This document shows positions 1-11,542 of a stretch of 64,000 nucleotides of DNA, piece by piece. A model generated the notes under the pieces. That model was not told where the DNA came from and made no database searches. It was given only the letters and a program-made list of their open reading frames with translations. Source of the stretch: Vitellaria paradoxa. Lineage: Eukaryota; Streptophyta; Magnoliopsida; Ericales; Sapotaceae. The translations under genes were made by a program, and so were the position numbers. Position 1 is the first letter of the stretch. Each line of letters opens with the position of its first letter. The DNA is taken from NCBI GenBank assembly GCA_019916065.1, contig CM034233.1, forward strand, positions 9,306,516-9,370,515, read 5' to 3'.

Positions 1-434
1 TTTTGCACCGTAAAGTTTTCTTGAGTTATACATGCAAGACATATTAGTTTCATTGGAAACTATTGAAATTCTCTTGCTTAATGAATAAGCATACAGTTAA
101 AGAGAATTTTGAGGACTAATAGAGGAGTAGCACATTTATGAGATCACTTGAGGAGTGCTATTTCCCACCGCACTACCACATATGATCCATGTTGATGGGG
201 AATTTGATATTTGTGATTATGAGTGGTCTTACATTGAGTCATAATGTAATGACAGTCATGGTTCGATATTGGTTGCCTTGTTAGACATGATTGTTTTAGG
301 TGTTGTCTCTTGACTTTACTTGGTTTTTAAAAATGTGGCCATATACGGATTTTATAGTTTCAACCCGAGAGTCATTTTGTTAAAATATTTTTTAAAAATT
401 GTAACTTCAATTAATGTTTGCTTAAGTGGGAAAA
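1..434 (+). mobile_element. Possible internal tail of a truncated LTR retrotransposon
   Basis: No open reading frame of note. The stretch ends in a purine-rich tract (aagtgggaaaa at about 424-434) directly before a TGTTAG start, the usual arrangement of a polypurine tract before a 3' LTR. It may be the non-coding 3' internal part of an element whose body lies left of the window. This is inferred from the junction alone. Confidence 0.35.
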
Positions 435-855
435 TGTTAGTGTTTTCTTTAATTGAGCATGCACATTAATTGAATTTTATTTTTTTAATAAAACGGATTG
501 AATCCAAGTTTAAAGTCAAGACAAACATAATAGGCCCAATAAAGAAGTAATTTATATGGACTAGGCGTCTGTGCACCTTTCAGATATATTAATTATGTAG
601 TTGGACGGTTAATAGTGTGGACCTAATGAGCTCACTGTAAACCTTTTATATATATAGGAGGGCCCAATGAGGCTAGGATTTACCCTATAAATATATGGCT
701 AGGTCTCCTCTCAACCCTAGACAGACAAAATACGCCCCATAGAAAATCCGTCATACAGACCTAGGGTATAGAGAGGAAGATCCATAATCATCAAAGTTCT
801 TTTTTGAAGTTAAAGATTATTTCCGTTCGCATTCAATGATCATGCAACAAATAGG
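435..855 (+). repeat. Probable 3' LTR or solo LTR remnant
   Basis: It begins TGTTAGTG after a purine-rich tract. It contains TATA-like sequence (tatatatatagg near 650 and tataaatatatgg near 686) and ends near catgcaaca at about 855, so it has a TG...CA outline of about 420 bp. No partner LTR is present and no target duplication could be assigned. The right boundary is uncertain. Confidence 0.35.
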
Positions 856-1514
856 TACGCTTCCGTATTATTCTATGTAATTTTGATATTCCTAAACTTA
901 TATACAGATCTATATTAAATCTTACAATTTTTTCATACCAAAAATCTCTAACTTTCTTCAAATTTTTCAACTTTATCAACTTTATTCAATTTTCACTAAC
1001 TATTTCAAATTTTTTCTATTTCCTCTAACTTTTTTAGAAACATACCAAACACCAAATTTTCCCTAATTTGACAAAATTTTATTTTTAAAAATTTTTTAAG
1101 ACACCAAACAGACTCTTAATTTTACTTTTACTTTTCGTAAAATATAAAATGAAACATCATACGTTTTTAAATTGAAAAGTTTCTCTGCAGTAATTTATTT
1201 ATTTAAAAGTATAATTTGCTTTGCGTCATAGAAACGCGGCAACTGGCTAGCCTGCAGGAAAACTATATGTGTAAAAGCCACAACCAGGGGTAGTGAGTAA
1301 CGTGGTGACAAGACAAAGAAAATCCAGTACCTGTTACTGTTAGTATCTGTTATTGCATATATAGTCGTCTATCTAGTACCTCTTAGTATCTGTCATTGCA
1401 TATATATATATATATATATAGTCGTTCGTATGACTTTGTTTCGGTTTAATTTGACAGTCGAAATAACAAACAGTGCCTGTGCTTTGAAAAAGTCTTGTTG
1501 TCCGTGCTTGCTTG
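856..1514. other. Intergenic, no gene seen
   Basis: AT-rich sequence with a short (TA)n run near 1400-1422. No convincing coding potential on either strand. The last five bases (GCTTG, 1510-1514) are the left target-site duplication of the gypsy element that follows. Confidence 0.6.
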
Positions 1515-1813
1515 TGATGGAGCATGGAGTAGGCCTAGACGAGATAGGAGGCCCAAGTCCAATAATGACTTTTATTATTATTAGTTTCTTTATTTATTCA
1601 TATTTTTCTGGAATATTAATTAGTTTATTTATTTAATTGTATTTATTTTGGATTTACCTATTAGGGTTAGGGTTTTTATTGGTGCTTATAAATAGCACCT
1701 TACGTTATTCTTTTAGACAGACTTGATGATATTGAAACCCTAATAATTTTTCTTTCAGCCTTTCTTCTTCGTTTTTCTTTATTTTCTTGTTCCTTCGTAG
1801 CCGAGCTACGTCA
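1515..1813 (+). repeat. Gypsy 5' LTR
   Basis: 299 bp, TGATGG...ACGTCA. The probable core promoter is TATAAAT at about 1687-1693, embedded in a perfect inverted repeat GGTGCT-TATAAAT-AGCACC (1681-1699). Seven substitutions separate it from the 3' LTR. Confidence 0.93.
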
Positions 1814-1816
1814 ATT

Positions 1817-1828
1817 TGGTATCAGAGC
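1817..1828 (+). promoter_or_regulatory. Primer-binding site (tRNA-iMet type) of the gypsy element
   Basis: TGGTATCAGAGC lies three bases after the 5' LTR end and is complementary to the 3' terminus of plant initiator methionine tRNA. It primes minus-strand cDNA synthesis. Confidence 0.9.
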
Positions 1829-2651
1829 CGAAAGATCCTACAGCTCTCAATATCCGTTAGAAACCCACTCTTTCACAACAATCCTAGTTTTCATCATTAT
1901 GCTCATCCAAATAATCTAAGCTGTCGGACACTGTTGTTGCAACAGATTCAGTGTCAGATCTTAAACAGCAATCGCCGCAGTAGTTACCGTAGCCGCCGCC
2001 GCCATCGCTTTACGCACCTTCAAACTCTTCGAGTACGTTTTCGTGCATTTTACTAATATTTAATTCCGGCGAACACCACCATTGGCACCACCTGCCTCCG
2101 GCGAACTTACCGGTGACTTCGACGACCTCCGACGAAACTCCGGCGACCTCTGACGAAGCTCCGGCAACCTTTGACGAAACCCCAACGACTTTTCGAAGAA
2201 CCTTTGGCAACCCTAAAACAGTTTGTGCTTCGCAATATGCATTGATTCGACACCGAGACACAGCAATTGGTAGTAAACGAATTTAGGTATTTGACAACAC
2301 CCCATCGCAAAAAAAAAAAAAAAAATACACACTTTGTTTGGTTCTCTTGCAACAATACTAAGGTATTGTAGGCATCTCAAAGGTTCTTCAACGAGGTCAA
2401 TTTTCTTTTACTTTGAAAACTCGATTAATATTTATGATATTTAGGTAAATTTTGTTTGAGTGATTTTTAGATTCCAGTTTACTTGATAAGCATAAAGAAT
2501 ATTAAAAAAAAATTTGTTTTAATTAATTCTTTTGTGATTCGTGCAAATTGTGGCATATAATCGCATTAAAAATTTTTAGGTTTGTGTTTGTTGCATTAGC
2601 ATATAATTTATAAATTTCTTTACCTAGCGAAATTTTAGCTTTTATCTCAGC

Positions 2652-5600
2652 ATGTCAGCCACAAAAAGTAACACCATTGAACTTCCTCCTCTAACACAAG
2701 AGACCTGATTGAGAGACTTAATAATTTTGATTTAAGACTACAAGCCTTATCTCAAGATTTAAATGATAGTCTAGCATGTATTACCCATCATCATGATGCA
2801 AATAAAGCTCAATTTGATTTAGTCACTGCATCGGTAAGTAATTTAAATTCAATATGTGGTCAATTAACTCAACGTCAATCTGCCCTCGAACAACAAACTC
2901 ATGCAATGAATCAAAAAATGGATTTGCTTGTAAAATATTTGGGTAAACATGAGATAGGTGAATATGTTGATGAAACTGCAAGAAAACTCTTTGGGTCAAC
3001 ACACACTGGGGGTTCAAGTCCATCTGGGGGTTCACATCAATTTGATGAATTCACAAATGGTTTGCATGATAATCTGGGTAACATGAACTTGGGTAGTAAT
3101 TCAATTGCTCAACCCCATACAAGGTTTTCTGATATATGAGGTTCTCAGTTCAACCTAGTTGATCAGTTTCAACCTGCCAATATTAATTGTCCACTAGATT
3201 ATCAACCCCCCAAGGTAAAACCATCCACCAAATCAGGTGAGAGAGGATATCGCTCCTCAGCGATACCAGCCTAGGGTTAATGGTAATTGGGGTAGAGATC
3301 AAGATAGGTAAGTTAGACAACCTCCAAGAGATATCACAACAAAAGTCAAGATTAGTGCTCCTGAATTTGATGGTAGAATGGATCTTAATGTTTTCTCTAA
3401 TTGGTTAGTTGCTATTGAGGAATATTTTGATTGGTATGAAATGATTGATAATGAACGTATTAGGTTTGCAAAAATGAAATTAACCAATTCAGCTAAAATG
3501 TACTGGCAAAATGTGTTGCAAGACATAATTCGTATGGGTGAACCACCTATTACCCAATGGGCAGTTATGAAAGTCAAGTTGCAAGAAAAGTACATTCCTC
3601 CATCATATAAGTGTCAATTGTTCTCTAACATGATTAATTTAAAACAAATGACTCTTAGTGTAGCTGAATATTCTGCCAAATTTGAGGAAGCTAGGCTTAG
3701 GTGTAGTGAGTTCCATGCTGAGGATCAATTTGCTACCCGCACCCGATTTGTTAATGGTCTTAGGTTTGACATTCAAAAGATGGTTAAATTGCATGCACCA
3801 CACACTGTAGAGGATGCATATCAAAAAGCCCTAGAAGTTGAGAAGTTCAATAGACCTTCCTCTTTTGCACAAACAAGTTAGCCCAAGTCACAATCCATGT
3901 CATCACATGGTAATGTTAAGCCCAATAACGTTAGGAGCAAGGAGTCTAGTGTGCGTAACTCTCTTCCAGTTGTTTCTCATATTGAGTCTAAGGCCAGTAA
4001 TCCTTCGATTGTCTGTCATAAGTGTCATCAAAATGGTCATATTGCATCTCGTTGTCCCCAACATGCTTTGGCATTAGATGTTAAACAGAGTAGTGTAGAA
4101 ATTGAGGAAGACCAAATTGTTGATCTTTTAGAATATTCCAGTGATGAAGATGGTCTTCAGGAAGATTTTGATGTTGATGAGTGTGTTGGTGTGGTTAGAT
4201 GTGTGCTATCCACGACTGTAGATAATGATAATTGGAAGTGTACTAGTATTTTTCACACAGTCATACAAAGTGGAGATAAAAAGTGTAAGTTAGTGATTGA
4301 CGGGGGTAGTTCAATGAATGTGGTTTCTAAGGATGCTGTTAAATTGTTAAACCTAAAAGTAGAACCACATCCAAATCCTTTTAGGGTAGCTTGGGTGAAT
4401 GACCATACTTTACCTGTCACTCAACGGTGTCTAGTCTCTATTCAAATGGGAGATTATAAGGATGAAATCTATTGTGATATGCTACCCATGGATGTTGCCC
4501 ATATACTCTTAGGTCGCCCTTGGCTTTATGATCTTAATGCTACCAATTTTGGCAAGGATAATATCTATTCATTTACGTATAAGGGTAAGAACATTATTTT
4601 AAGACCTGCTAAGCCAAAAAGTTACAATGGTAAATGTGACATCCCTAAACTTCCTGAACGAAATTTGCATATTTTAAAATGTAAGAAGTTTGAGAGAGAG
4701 GGAATGGAGACTGGTATGTGCTTAGCTTTAGTAGCAAATGACGTTTCATCTGACTTTTCGATTACTGATGCTCCTTTGGAAGTGAAGAAATTACTAGATG
4801 ATTTTATTGATGTGGTGCCTAATGAATTACCTAGTGAATTACCACCTTTGAGAGATATCCAGCATGCTATAGACCTAGTTCCAGGTTCTCAACTGCCTAA
4901 CCTTCCACATTATAGAATGAACCCTAAAGAGCGAGAGGAGTTGAATAGGCAAGTAGAAAGACTTTTAGAGAGAGGATTTGTTAGGCATAGCCTTAGTCCT
5001 TGTGCGGTGCCAACTTTGTTGACACCTAAGAAAAATAGATCTTGGAGAATGTGTGTGGATAGTAGAGCCATCAATAAGATCACAATCAAGTATAGATTTC
5101 CTATTCCTCGCCATGAAGATATGTTGGATTTATTAGCTGGTTCTAGCTGGTTCTCTAAGATAGATTTGCGTAGTGGTTATCATCAAATTCGTGTTAGGCC
5201 AGGAGATGAGTGGAAAACTGCATTTAAAACATGGTTTATTTGAGTGGTTAGTTATGCCTTTTGGTTTGTCTAATGCTCCTAGTACTTTCATGAGAGTTAT
5301 GACCCATGTCCTACAGCCTTTCATTGGTAAATTTTTGGTGGTCTACTTTGATGATATACTAATCTATAGCAAATCCAAAGAAGCGCATTTAGAACATCTT
5401 CGACAGGTTTTTCTCACTCTTCGAGAGGCTAAACTTTATGTTAACCTTAAGAAGTGTTCTTTCATGCAACCCCCAAGTACTCTTCTTAGGCTTTATTGTG
5501 TCTGCATATGGCATTTCAGCTGACCCCGAAAAGGTTAAAGTTATTCGGGAGTGGCCTGAACCAAAATCTGTCACTGGGGCTCGTAGTTTTCATGGTTTAG

Positions 5601-7737
5601 CTTCTTTCTATCGGAGATTTATAAAAAGATTTAGCACCATTATGGCTCCTATCACAGAATGTTTAAAAAATGAGGAGTTTCAATGGTCTAATGCTGCTAG
5701 CCAGGCCTTCAGGGAAATCAAGGTAAAAATGACTGAGGCACCTATTTTGAGACATCCTGATTTTACCAAAGTTTTTGAGGTTGCTTGTGATGCATCAGGT
5801 GTAGGTATTGGTGGTGTCTTAAGTCAAGAAGGTCATCCTATAACTTTCTTTAGTGAAAAACTCAATGATGCTAAAAGACGATATTCTACATATGATAAAG
5901 AGTTTTATGCTATAGTGCAAAGTCTTCGCTTTTGGAGATTTTATTTATTGCCTAATGAATTTGTGTTGTTTTCTGACCACCAAGCTTTAAGCTATTTAAA
6001 CTCACAAAAGAAATTGAATGCTCGACATGCTAAGTGGGTTGAATTTTTGAATGAATATTTTTTTGTGATTAATCATCGTGCTGGTATTGAAAATAAAGCT
6101 GCTGATGCACTTGGTAGATTAACTGTTACACTTCATCGTATGAGTGCTCATGTCATTGGGTTTGATAGATTGAAGGATGAGTATTCTGCATGTCCTGACT
6201 TTGGCATTATTTATGGTGAGGTTAGTAAAGGTAACTGTCATGAGTATGTTGACTTTCTTGTTGAAAATGGTTATTTGTTTAAAGTGACTAAATTGTGTAT
6301 ACCTCGAACATCACTTAGGGATTTGTTAGTTTGGGAGATGCATGCAGGTGGTTTAGCTGGACATTTTGGGAGAGATAAAACTATGGCATTGGTTGAGGAT
6401 AGATTCTATTGGCCTTCTCTGAAAATGGATGTTGCTAGGATAGTTGCACAATGTAGAACATGTCAGTTAGCTAAGGCTAAGAAACAAAACACTGGTTTAT
6501 ATACTCCTTTGCCTGTTCCTCATGAACCTTGGAAGGATGTTAGCATGGATTTTATTCTTGGATTGCCTAGAACTATTAGAGGACATGATTATATTTTGGT
6601 TGTAGTTGATAGGTTTTCTAAGATGGCATATTTTATTCCATGTAACAAAACTAATGATGCTTCACATATTGCTAAATTATTCTTTAGAGAAGTTGTTAAA
6701 TTACATGGCTTGCCTTCCACCATTGTATCTGATAGGGATGAGAAATTTGTTAGCTATTTTTGGAAAACTCTTTGGAAATTGTTTGGAACCACTTTGAAAT
6801 TTTCATCTGCTTTTCATCCTCAAACTGATGGTCAAACTGAAGTTGTTAATCCTAGTTTGGGTGATATGCTTAGGTGTTTGGTTGGGGTAAAACAAAATGT
6901 TTGGGATTTAATTTTGCCTACAGCTAAGTTTGCTTATAACAATTCTGTTAATCGTTCAACTGGTAAAAGTCCTTTTCAAATTGTTAATGGCTACTCACCC
7001 CGCACACCCATTGATCTTGTTCCTTTGCCACCTCATATGCGTGTGTCTGAACCTGCAGAAAACTTTGCCAAACATATCCATGACTTACATGCTGAGATTA
7101 AGCGAAAGATTTCTCTAAGTAATGAAGAGTATAAACTAGCTGTTGATGTGCATCGTAGATCTAGGGAATTTAATGTTGGTGAATATGTCATAGTTCGCAT
7201 TCGTCCTGAAAGAATTCCAAAAACATTTTCAAAAAAAAACTTTATGCAAGAGCCATGGGCCCTTATTCTATCATTCGTAGACTGGGATTTAATGCATATT
7301 TTCTTGATTTGCCTAATGAAATGGATATTAGTCCTGTTTTCAATGTAGAGGATTTACTACCTTACTAAGGCACTTTTGAGCCTCCTACTTTGCCTTCTAA
7401 TGTGTCTACATGTGGAGCTAGAAAAGGTGCACCATTTGTGCCTTCGTTACAGTATTCTAAGGAGATGGTAGACACTATCCTTGATGATGAGTTCGTGACT
7501 TCTCGAGATGGTGGTTTTCGTCGCTTCCTTGTCAAATGGCATGGTCGCCCTGATTTTGATGCTACTTGGATACTGGAGGATGATCTTTATCAGTTGGATC
7601 CTTCATTGTTGGATTGTTATCTTTCCTCCCACTCTTCGGAGCAGAGTTCTTTTCAACCCGGGGAGAATGATGGAGCATGGAGTAGGCCTAGACGAGATAG
7701 GAGGCCCAAGTCCAATAATGACTTTTATTATTATTAG
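2652..7737 (+). pseudogene. Broken gag-pol of the gypsy chromovirus
   Basis: The reading frame starts at an ATG at 2652 and is interrupted by a frameshift near 2703, a stop at 3137-3139, a further shift and stop near 3245-3310, a stop at 3879-3881, frameshifts near 5240, 5465 and 7235 (the last at a run of A), and a stop near 7366. Order of domains: gag core about 3358-3880; CCHC zinc knuckle 4014-4055; aspartic protease with IDGGSS (Asp codon at 4299); reverse transcriptase about 4900-5420 with YFDD at 5344-5355; RNase H about 5760-6120; integrase about 6330-6900 with HHCC zinc binding and the D, D, E positions visible; chromodomain about 7450-7625. The last frame runs about 70 bases into the 3' LTR. 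No intact polyprotein can be made. Confidence 0.93.
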
Positions 7738-7966
7738 TTTCTTTATTTATTCATATTTTTCTGGAATATTAATTAGTTTATTTATTTAATTGTATTTGTT
7801 TTGGATTTACCTATTAGGGTTAGAGTTTTTATTGGTGCTTATAAATAGCACCTTACGTTATTATTTTAGACAGACTTGATGATATTGAAACCCTAATAAT
7901 TTTTCTTTCAGCCTTTCTTCTTCATTTTTCTTTAGTTTCTTGTTCTTTCGCAGCCGAGCTACGTCA
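7668..7966 (+). repeat. Gypsy 3' LTR
   Basis: 299 bp, the same length as the 5' LTR with 7 substitutions. It is preceded by the purine tract ggggagaa (about 7660-7667). The TATA palindrome is conserved at 7834-7852. The right target duplication GCTTG is at 7967-7971. Confidence 0.93.
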
Positions 7967-7971
7967 GCTTG

Positions 7972-8100
7972 GTTTCTTGTTTGCTTGGCCGCTGGTTGGC
8001 TTTCCTCCTCCAAACCAAATCATGTTGGTCTGACCAAACTCGTGCACAAGCTTGTCATCAATGCTGCATTCGATTCCAGTCCATTGGCAATCCTTTGCTG

Positions 8101-8155
<55 letters not shown>

Positions 8156-8636
8156 TATCTGATAAATTATGAATTGCATGTGCTGAGTATATAATTTTCG
8201 TCTGTGATCAGAATAAGTGCGCCTAAATCTATCGCATCCAAACTAGTGATTATGATTGACCATGTAAAAGAAAGAAAAAAGAGAGAATTTTCCACTAAAA
8301 AGTTGTGTATTGATCAGCAGAGAATGAATGAAGCACTGCGGATTTCAAAAAGTATCAGAACATGAAAGGCATTATGCAAAAGTGAGAGCTGGGGGACTTG
8401 CATAATTGGAATTTTACTTAGTCCAGTCAATCAGAACTTTGTCACAGAAATGCATAATGTTGAAGACAAAGTGAACCTCTATTGCTTTGCAGGAAGTACA
8501 TCTTCAAAAAGAATGACCAATCTTGATGACCTATATAATGTCATCTAGATGTATTACAACTATGAAGCAAATAAATTAAAAGAACACAAAATTTGTTTTG
8601 GGGGGACCCAACCCAAGAAATTAATCACCAGTTCAT
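7972..8636. other. Intergenic, (TA)n microsatellite
   Basis: No gene seen. It contains a long TA dinucleotide repeat at 8105-8153. The right part is probably 3' flank or 3' UTR of the minus-strand peptide gene that follows. Confidence 0.6.
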
Positions 8637-8766
8637 GCACTGTAAACTTTAGTGTCCCTGTCCCTCACCGGGGCTTGGGCTAGATTCACCAATCTCCAGT
8701 ACTAGCACTGTACACTTTAGTGTCCCTCACCGGGGCTTGGGCTAGATTCATCAATCTCCAGTACTA
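8637..8766. repeat. Tandem duplication of the peptide-coding 3' end of the PIP-like gene
   Basis: Two adjacent copies, 8637-8704 and 8705-8766, are nearly identical except for a 6-bp insertion in the first. The right copy (upstream in the minus gene) encodes the actual C-terminus, stop codon and start of the 3' UTR. The left copy lies beyond the stop in another frame. Read in its own frame on the minus strand it would give VLEIGESSPSPGEGQGH and a stop, against VLEIDESSPSPGEGH in the gene. Confidence 0.85.
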
Positions 8767-9025
8767 AAGATTGAGTCTTGATGTGTCTTTTTCCTCCAGA
8801 GCTTGGATCTCCTGTTCTGATGGCTTCAGTGCATAATCCACTTGCGCCAGTGTTCTTCTTCTTCATCCCTCCGGGAGTTTCAGTTTTAATAGCCCCATTG
8901 TTTGCTTTGCTCAAATAGATACTAGGCTTAGAAGCATTGAAACGGCGAGCTTCAGTCATGAAATTTAAAGAGCTCACGAGGAAAAGAACGAGGAACATAT
9001 TGAGAGAACTGAGACTCCTAGCCAT
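8717..9025 (-). CDS. Secreted peptide precursor, PIP/PIPL-like (divergent)
   Basis: A 102-residue precursor of a small secreted signalling peptide. Residues 1-26 form a signal peptide (hydrophobic core around 9-21, likely cleavage after TEA before RR). The middle is a variable, basic, Ser/Gly-rich pro-region, and the extreme C-terminus is SSPSPGEGH. PIP and PIP-like precursors end in SGPS..GxGH; here the second residue is Ser instead of Gly and the spacing to GxGH is one residue shorter. CEP peptides end in SPGxGH, so a CEP-like origin is possible. The ATG at 9025 is the natural start, and a TATA run lies about 75 bases upstream. The terminal peptide segment is duplicated just past the stop. 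Two more typical PIP genes lie 10 and 17 kb away. Known PIPs act in the apoplast as damage or immune signals through receptor kinases; that role is inferred here. Confidence 0.75.
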   Translation of the reverse strand: MARSLSSLNMFLVLFLVSSLNFMTEARRFNASKPSIYLSKANNGAIKTETPGGMKKKNTGASGLCTEAIRTGDPSSGGKRHIKTQSLVLEIDESSPSPGEGH

Positions 9026-9097
9026 TTGGAGATGATGTTTATTGATCAGTTGAGAGAATTAAGAATGCTACTGTGTAATATGGGTCAGGTTGGGTCC

Positions 9098-9098
<1 letters not shown>

Positions 9099-9140
<42 letters not shown>
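9099..9140. promoter_or_regulatory. TATA-like (TA)n next to a (GA)n run, promoter of the 8.7-kb peptide gene
   Basis: A TA repeat at 9099-9112 continues into an AG repeat to 9140. On the minus strand this is a CT-rich tract followed by TATATATA, about 75-90 bases before the start codon at 9025, consistent with a core promoter. The 5' UTR would then be about 50 bases. Confidence 0.5.
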
Positions 9141-10067
9141 CATACAGTATGTAAAAGGCTAATTTGACCAGGCAAGGAAGAAATTGCCACATTCAGACAC
9201 TTGGTGGTCAAAACAGAAATGCAAGGTTTCATTTGAATGGAATCCACAGGGGATCTTAACATTTAGGTTGCATTTTTTAGGATGTTGGGGAATAAATAAA
9301 TAATTTTATAGAATTAGTATTAATGTTTGATGTAATTTTTTTTTTTTTTTGGATATATGGATAGTGAAATATGAAATGAAATAAAAAATATAATTTAATA
9401 GAAAATAATTGTACATATTTTAATTTTGGCGAGAAATTATTTCAAAGATAAGATGTATTGTCAGCAAGCTTATTACATCTCGAGACAGATAAATAAGTAA
9501 CCAATAAAATATAAATTTGTGAGGCTCACCAAATTAACAATTCAATTTCGTGCTGCCGCACCCTGCAATTAAACCCGACCTTTCGTATGAGGACAAAACA
9601 CATCACAACAAACAACACTAGTGTGCGTCGTAAATTTGAACAAAACAGTTAAGCCAACATTGTGGAAAAAAAAAAAAAAAAAGAAAGGGGGGGCTGTTTT
9701 ATATACCTTAGACCTATGTTTACGAATGTCATTTTCTATTTGGGTTTTCTTTCTTGTATTTATTTTTAGAGAAGTTTTAAATTTTTAGGCAGGAAATTTA
9801 ATTGAATAAGGAAATTAATTTTTTCTCTTTTCCTTTAGCCGTCCTTAATTTTCCTGCGACTTTCCCAAGAACCAAACATTGCAAACAAGGTCTTAAAGGG
9901 CAAAGAGAAAGGAAAGAGTGTTCTCCGTAAAATTACTAGAATTGTTACAAGTGGAGGTTAATTGGCAGCGCGGTAAGGTAGTTTTAAGCGAATTACAACT
10001 CTGCCGATGCAGGCTGGTCAAGGTACGTGCCTCCCTTTGATGGATGTATTAGTAATCTATACTATAC
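9141..10067. other. Intergenic, no gene seen
   Basis: AT-rich upstream flank of the minus-strand peptide gene, with homopolymer runs of A and T. No coding region or clear transposon structure was recognised. Confidence 0.55.
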
Positions 10068-10404
10068 AGGGTAAAGTACAAAAAATACATTTACAGTTTA
10101 TTTTTGGTATCATTTTGGTCCCACACGTTTCAATTGCAATAGTTAAATTCCTACACTTTTAGTCAAGTATCAATTTAGTCCTTCTATTAGTTAACCGTTA
10201 GACTGAGGATAAAATGATAATTTCATTTATAATTTACTCTCAGTGTCATTTTCAATCTAACGGTTGTTTTTAACTGTCAACTAACGAAAGGACCGAATTG
10301 ATGCTTAACCGAAAGTGTAGAGATTTGACTGTTGCAATTGAAACGTGTGGGATCAAAGTGACACCGAGGGTAAACTATAATGGTATTTTTTTATACATTA
10401 TCCT
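10068..10404. mobile_element. Fold-back (long terminal inverted repeat) element
   Basis: The left arm (about 10068-10185) and right arm (about 10290-10404) are imperfect reverse complements over more than 100 bases. For example, cccacacgtttcaattgcaa on the left matches ttgcaattgaaacgtgtggg on the right. The ends read agggtaaagtac and the complement of gtataaaaaata. The short loop has no coding capacity. No target duplication was established, so the superfamily is uncertain (MULE-type fold-back likely). Confidence 0.75.
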
Positions 10405-11542
10405 ATTATATACTAAAATCATATATTTCTCTCCCTTCACCTCCTTCACTCTCATTCTACGTGACACAACTATTTACTCTTCATTTTCCTTTTTTTTTTT
10501 TTTTTTTTACAGAATTTTGATTTTATTTTTAAAACAAATTCTTCTCTCTCCACTTATAATGAATAATAATAAATGTTTCATTAAAAGAATAATTTTCTTT
10601 CTGCATAGTATTCTGCCAAAATGAATTATAATAAAAGATTCATTATATGATAGTTAAAAAAAGACCAAAAAAAAAATTTAAAACTCAAGAGTCATTTTCT
10701 TTTCAAAATTTCTCTCTCTTTATAATTCTCTAGCCATCGCTAAAAAACTTTTAAATTTCTTCTCTTTCTCTCTCTACATACGTCCACCCTCACCTGAAAC
10801 TTTTGGATTCTTTTCTTTTATATAAATTTCTTTAATTCTCTTTACAGGTATGTTTAATTTTTTCTATAAATTTATAGATATATTACTGTATATATCTATT
10901 TTTTTATCTATTTATTTTGATATATAAATTTATCACTATTAACATTTCTAAATATAGATACCTATTTTGATTTTTTTTAATGTTAAAAATTAAAAAATTT
11001 TATATCACTCTAACATCGAATGGGTTACTGCTAATTTAGTACCAATCACTTGGATACCATTGTGTCAAGTACAAATCAATGAACAAAGAAAAAGAAATTC
11101 TGCAAATTCACAACACAAATCAAATATAACCTCCACGGCTCCACCAATGAAATTGTGCAAATCATCCCTAAGAAAAATAAAATTCTTCACCAGAAAAGTT
11201 TTCTTTTTTTTTTAATTCAGAATAATATGATGGTAACAATTTTATAAATAAAATTAATTATATAATTTTAAAAAAAAAATTTTTTGAATTGATAGCGCTA
11301 TTATTTTATGATAAGGCATAAAGGTATAAAATGTGAAACTTTCGATAATTTACAGATGTAATTAACAAGCTTAAAAGATATAGAATTGAAAAAACATAAA
11401 TTTAAAAAAATTATATAACACGAAAAAAAGCTATATATATATATATATATATATATGAATGTATGTACAGGAGAAAAGCTATAAGCTCTTTCCTAACCAA
11501 ACAAAAGGAAGCCCAAGCAACAGGGGATTCAAAAGCTTAGGT
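10405..11542. other. Intergenic, no gene seen
   Basis: Strongly AT-rich with pyrimidine-rich runs (10480-10800) and a TA microsatellite near 11432-11456. Short open frames here look like chance. Confidence 0.55.

Larger units (their letters stand above)
1515..7966 (+). mobile_element. Ty3/gypsy chromovirus LTR retrotransposon, full length but disabled
   Basis: A 6452-bp element with two 299-bp LTRs (1515-1813 and 7668-7966), each beginning TGATGG and ending ACGTCA. It is flanked by a perfect 5-bp target duplication GCTTG (1510-1514 and 7967-7971). The primer-binding site TGGTATCAGAGC at 1817-1828 matches the 3' end of initiator-Met tRNA, and a purine tract (ggggagaa) precedes the 3' LTR. Domain order gag, protease, reverse transcriptase, RNase H, integrase, chromodomain identifies a Ty3/gypsy chromovirus. 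I count 7 substitutions between the LTRs (about 2.3%), so insertion is fairly recent. The coding region has several stops and frameshifts, so the copy is non-autonomous. Confidence 0.95.

Noticed and set aside
1817..1828. Match to methionine tRNA sequence
   Set aside because: It is a retrotransposon primer-binding site abutting an LTR, not a tRNA gene; no cloverleaf surrounds it. The same holds at 43884 and 62667.
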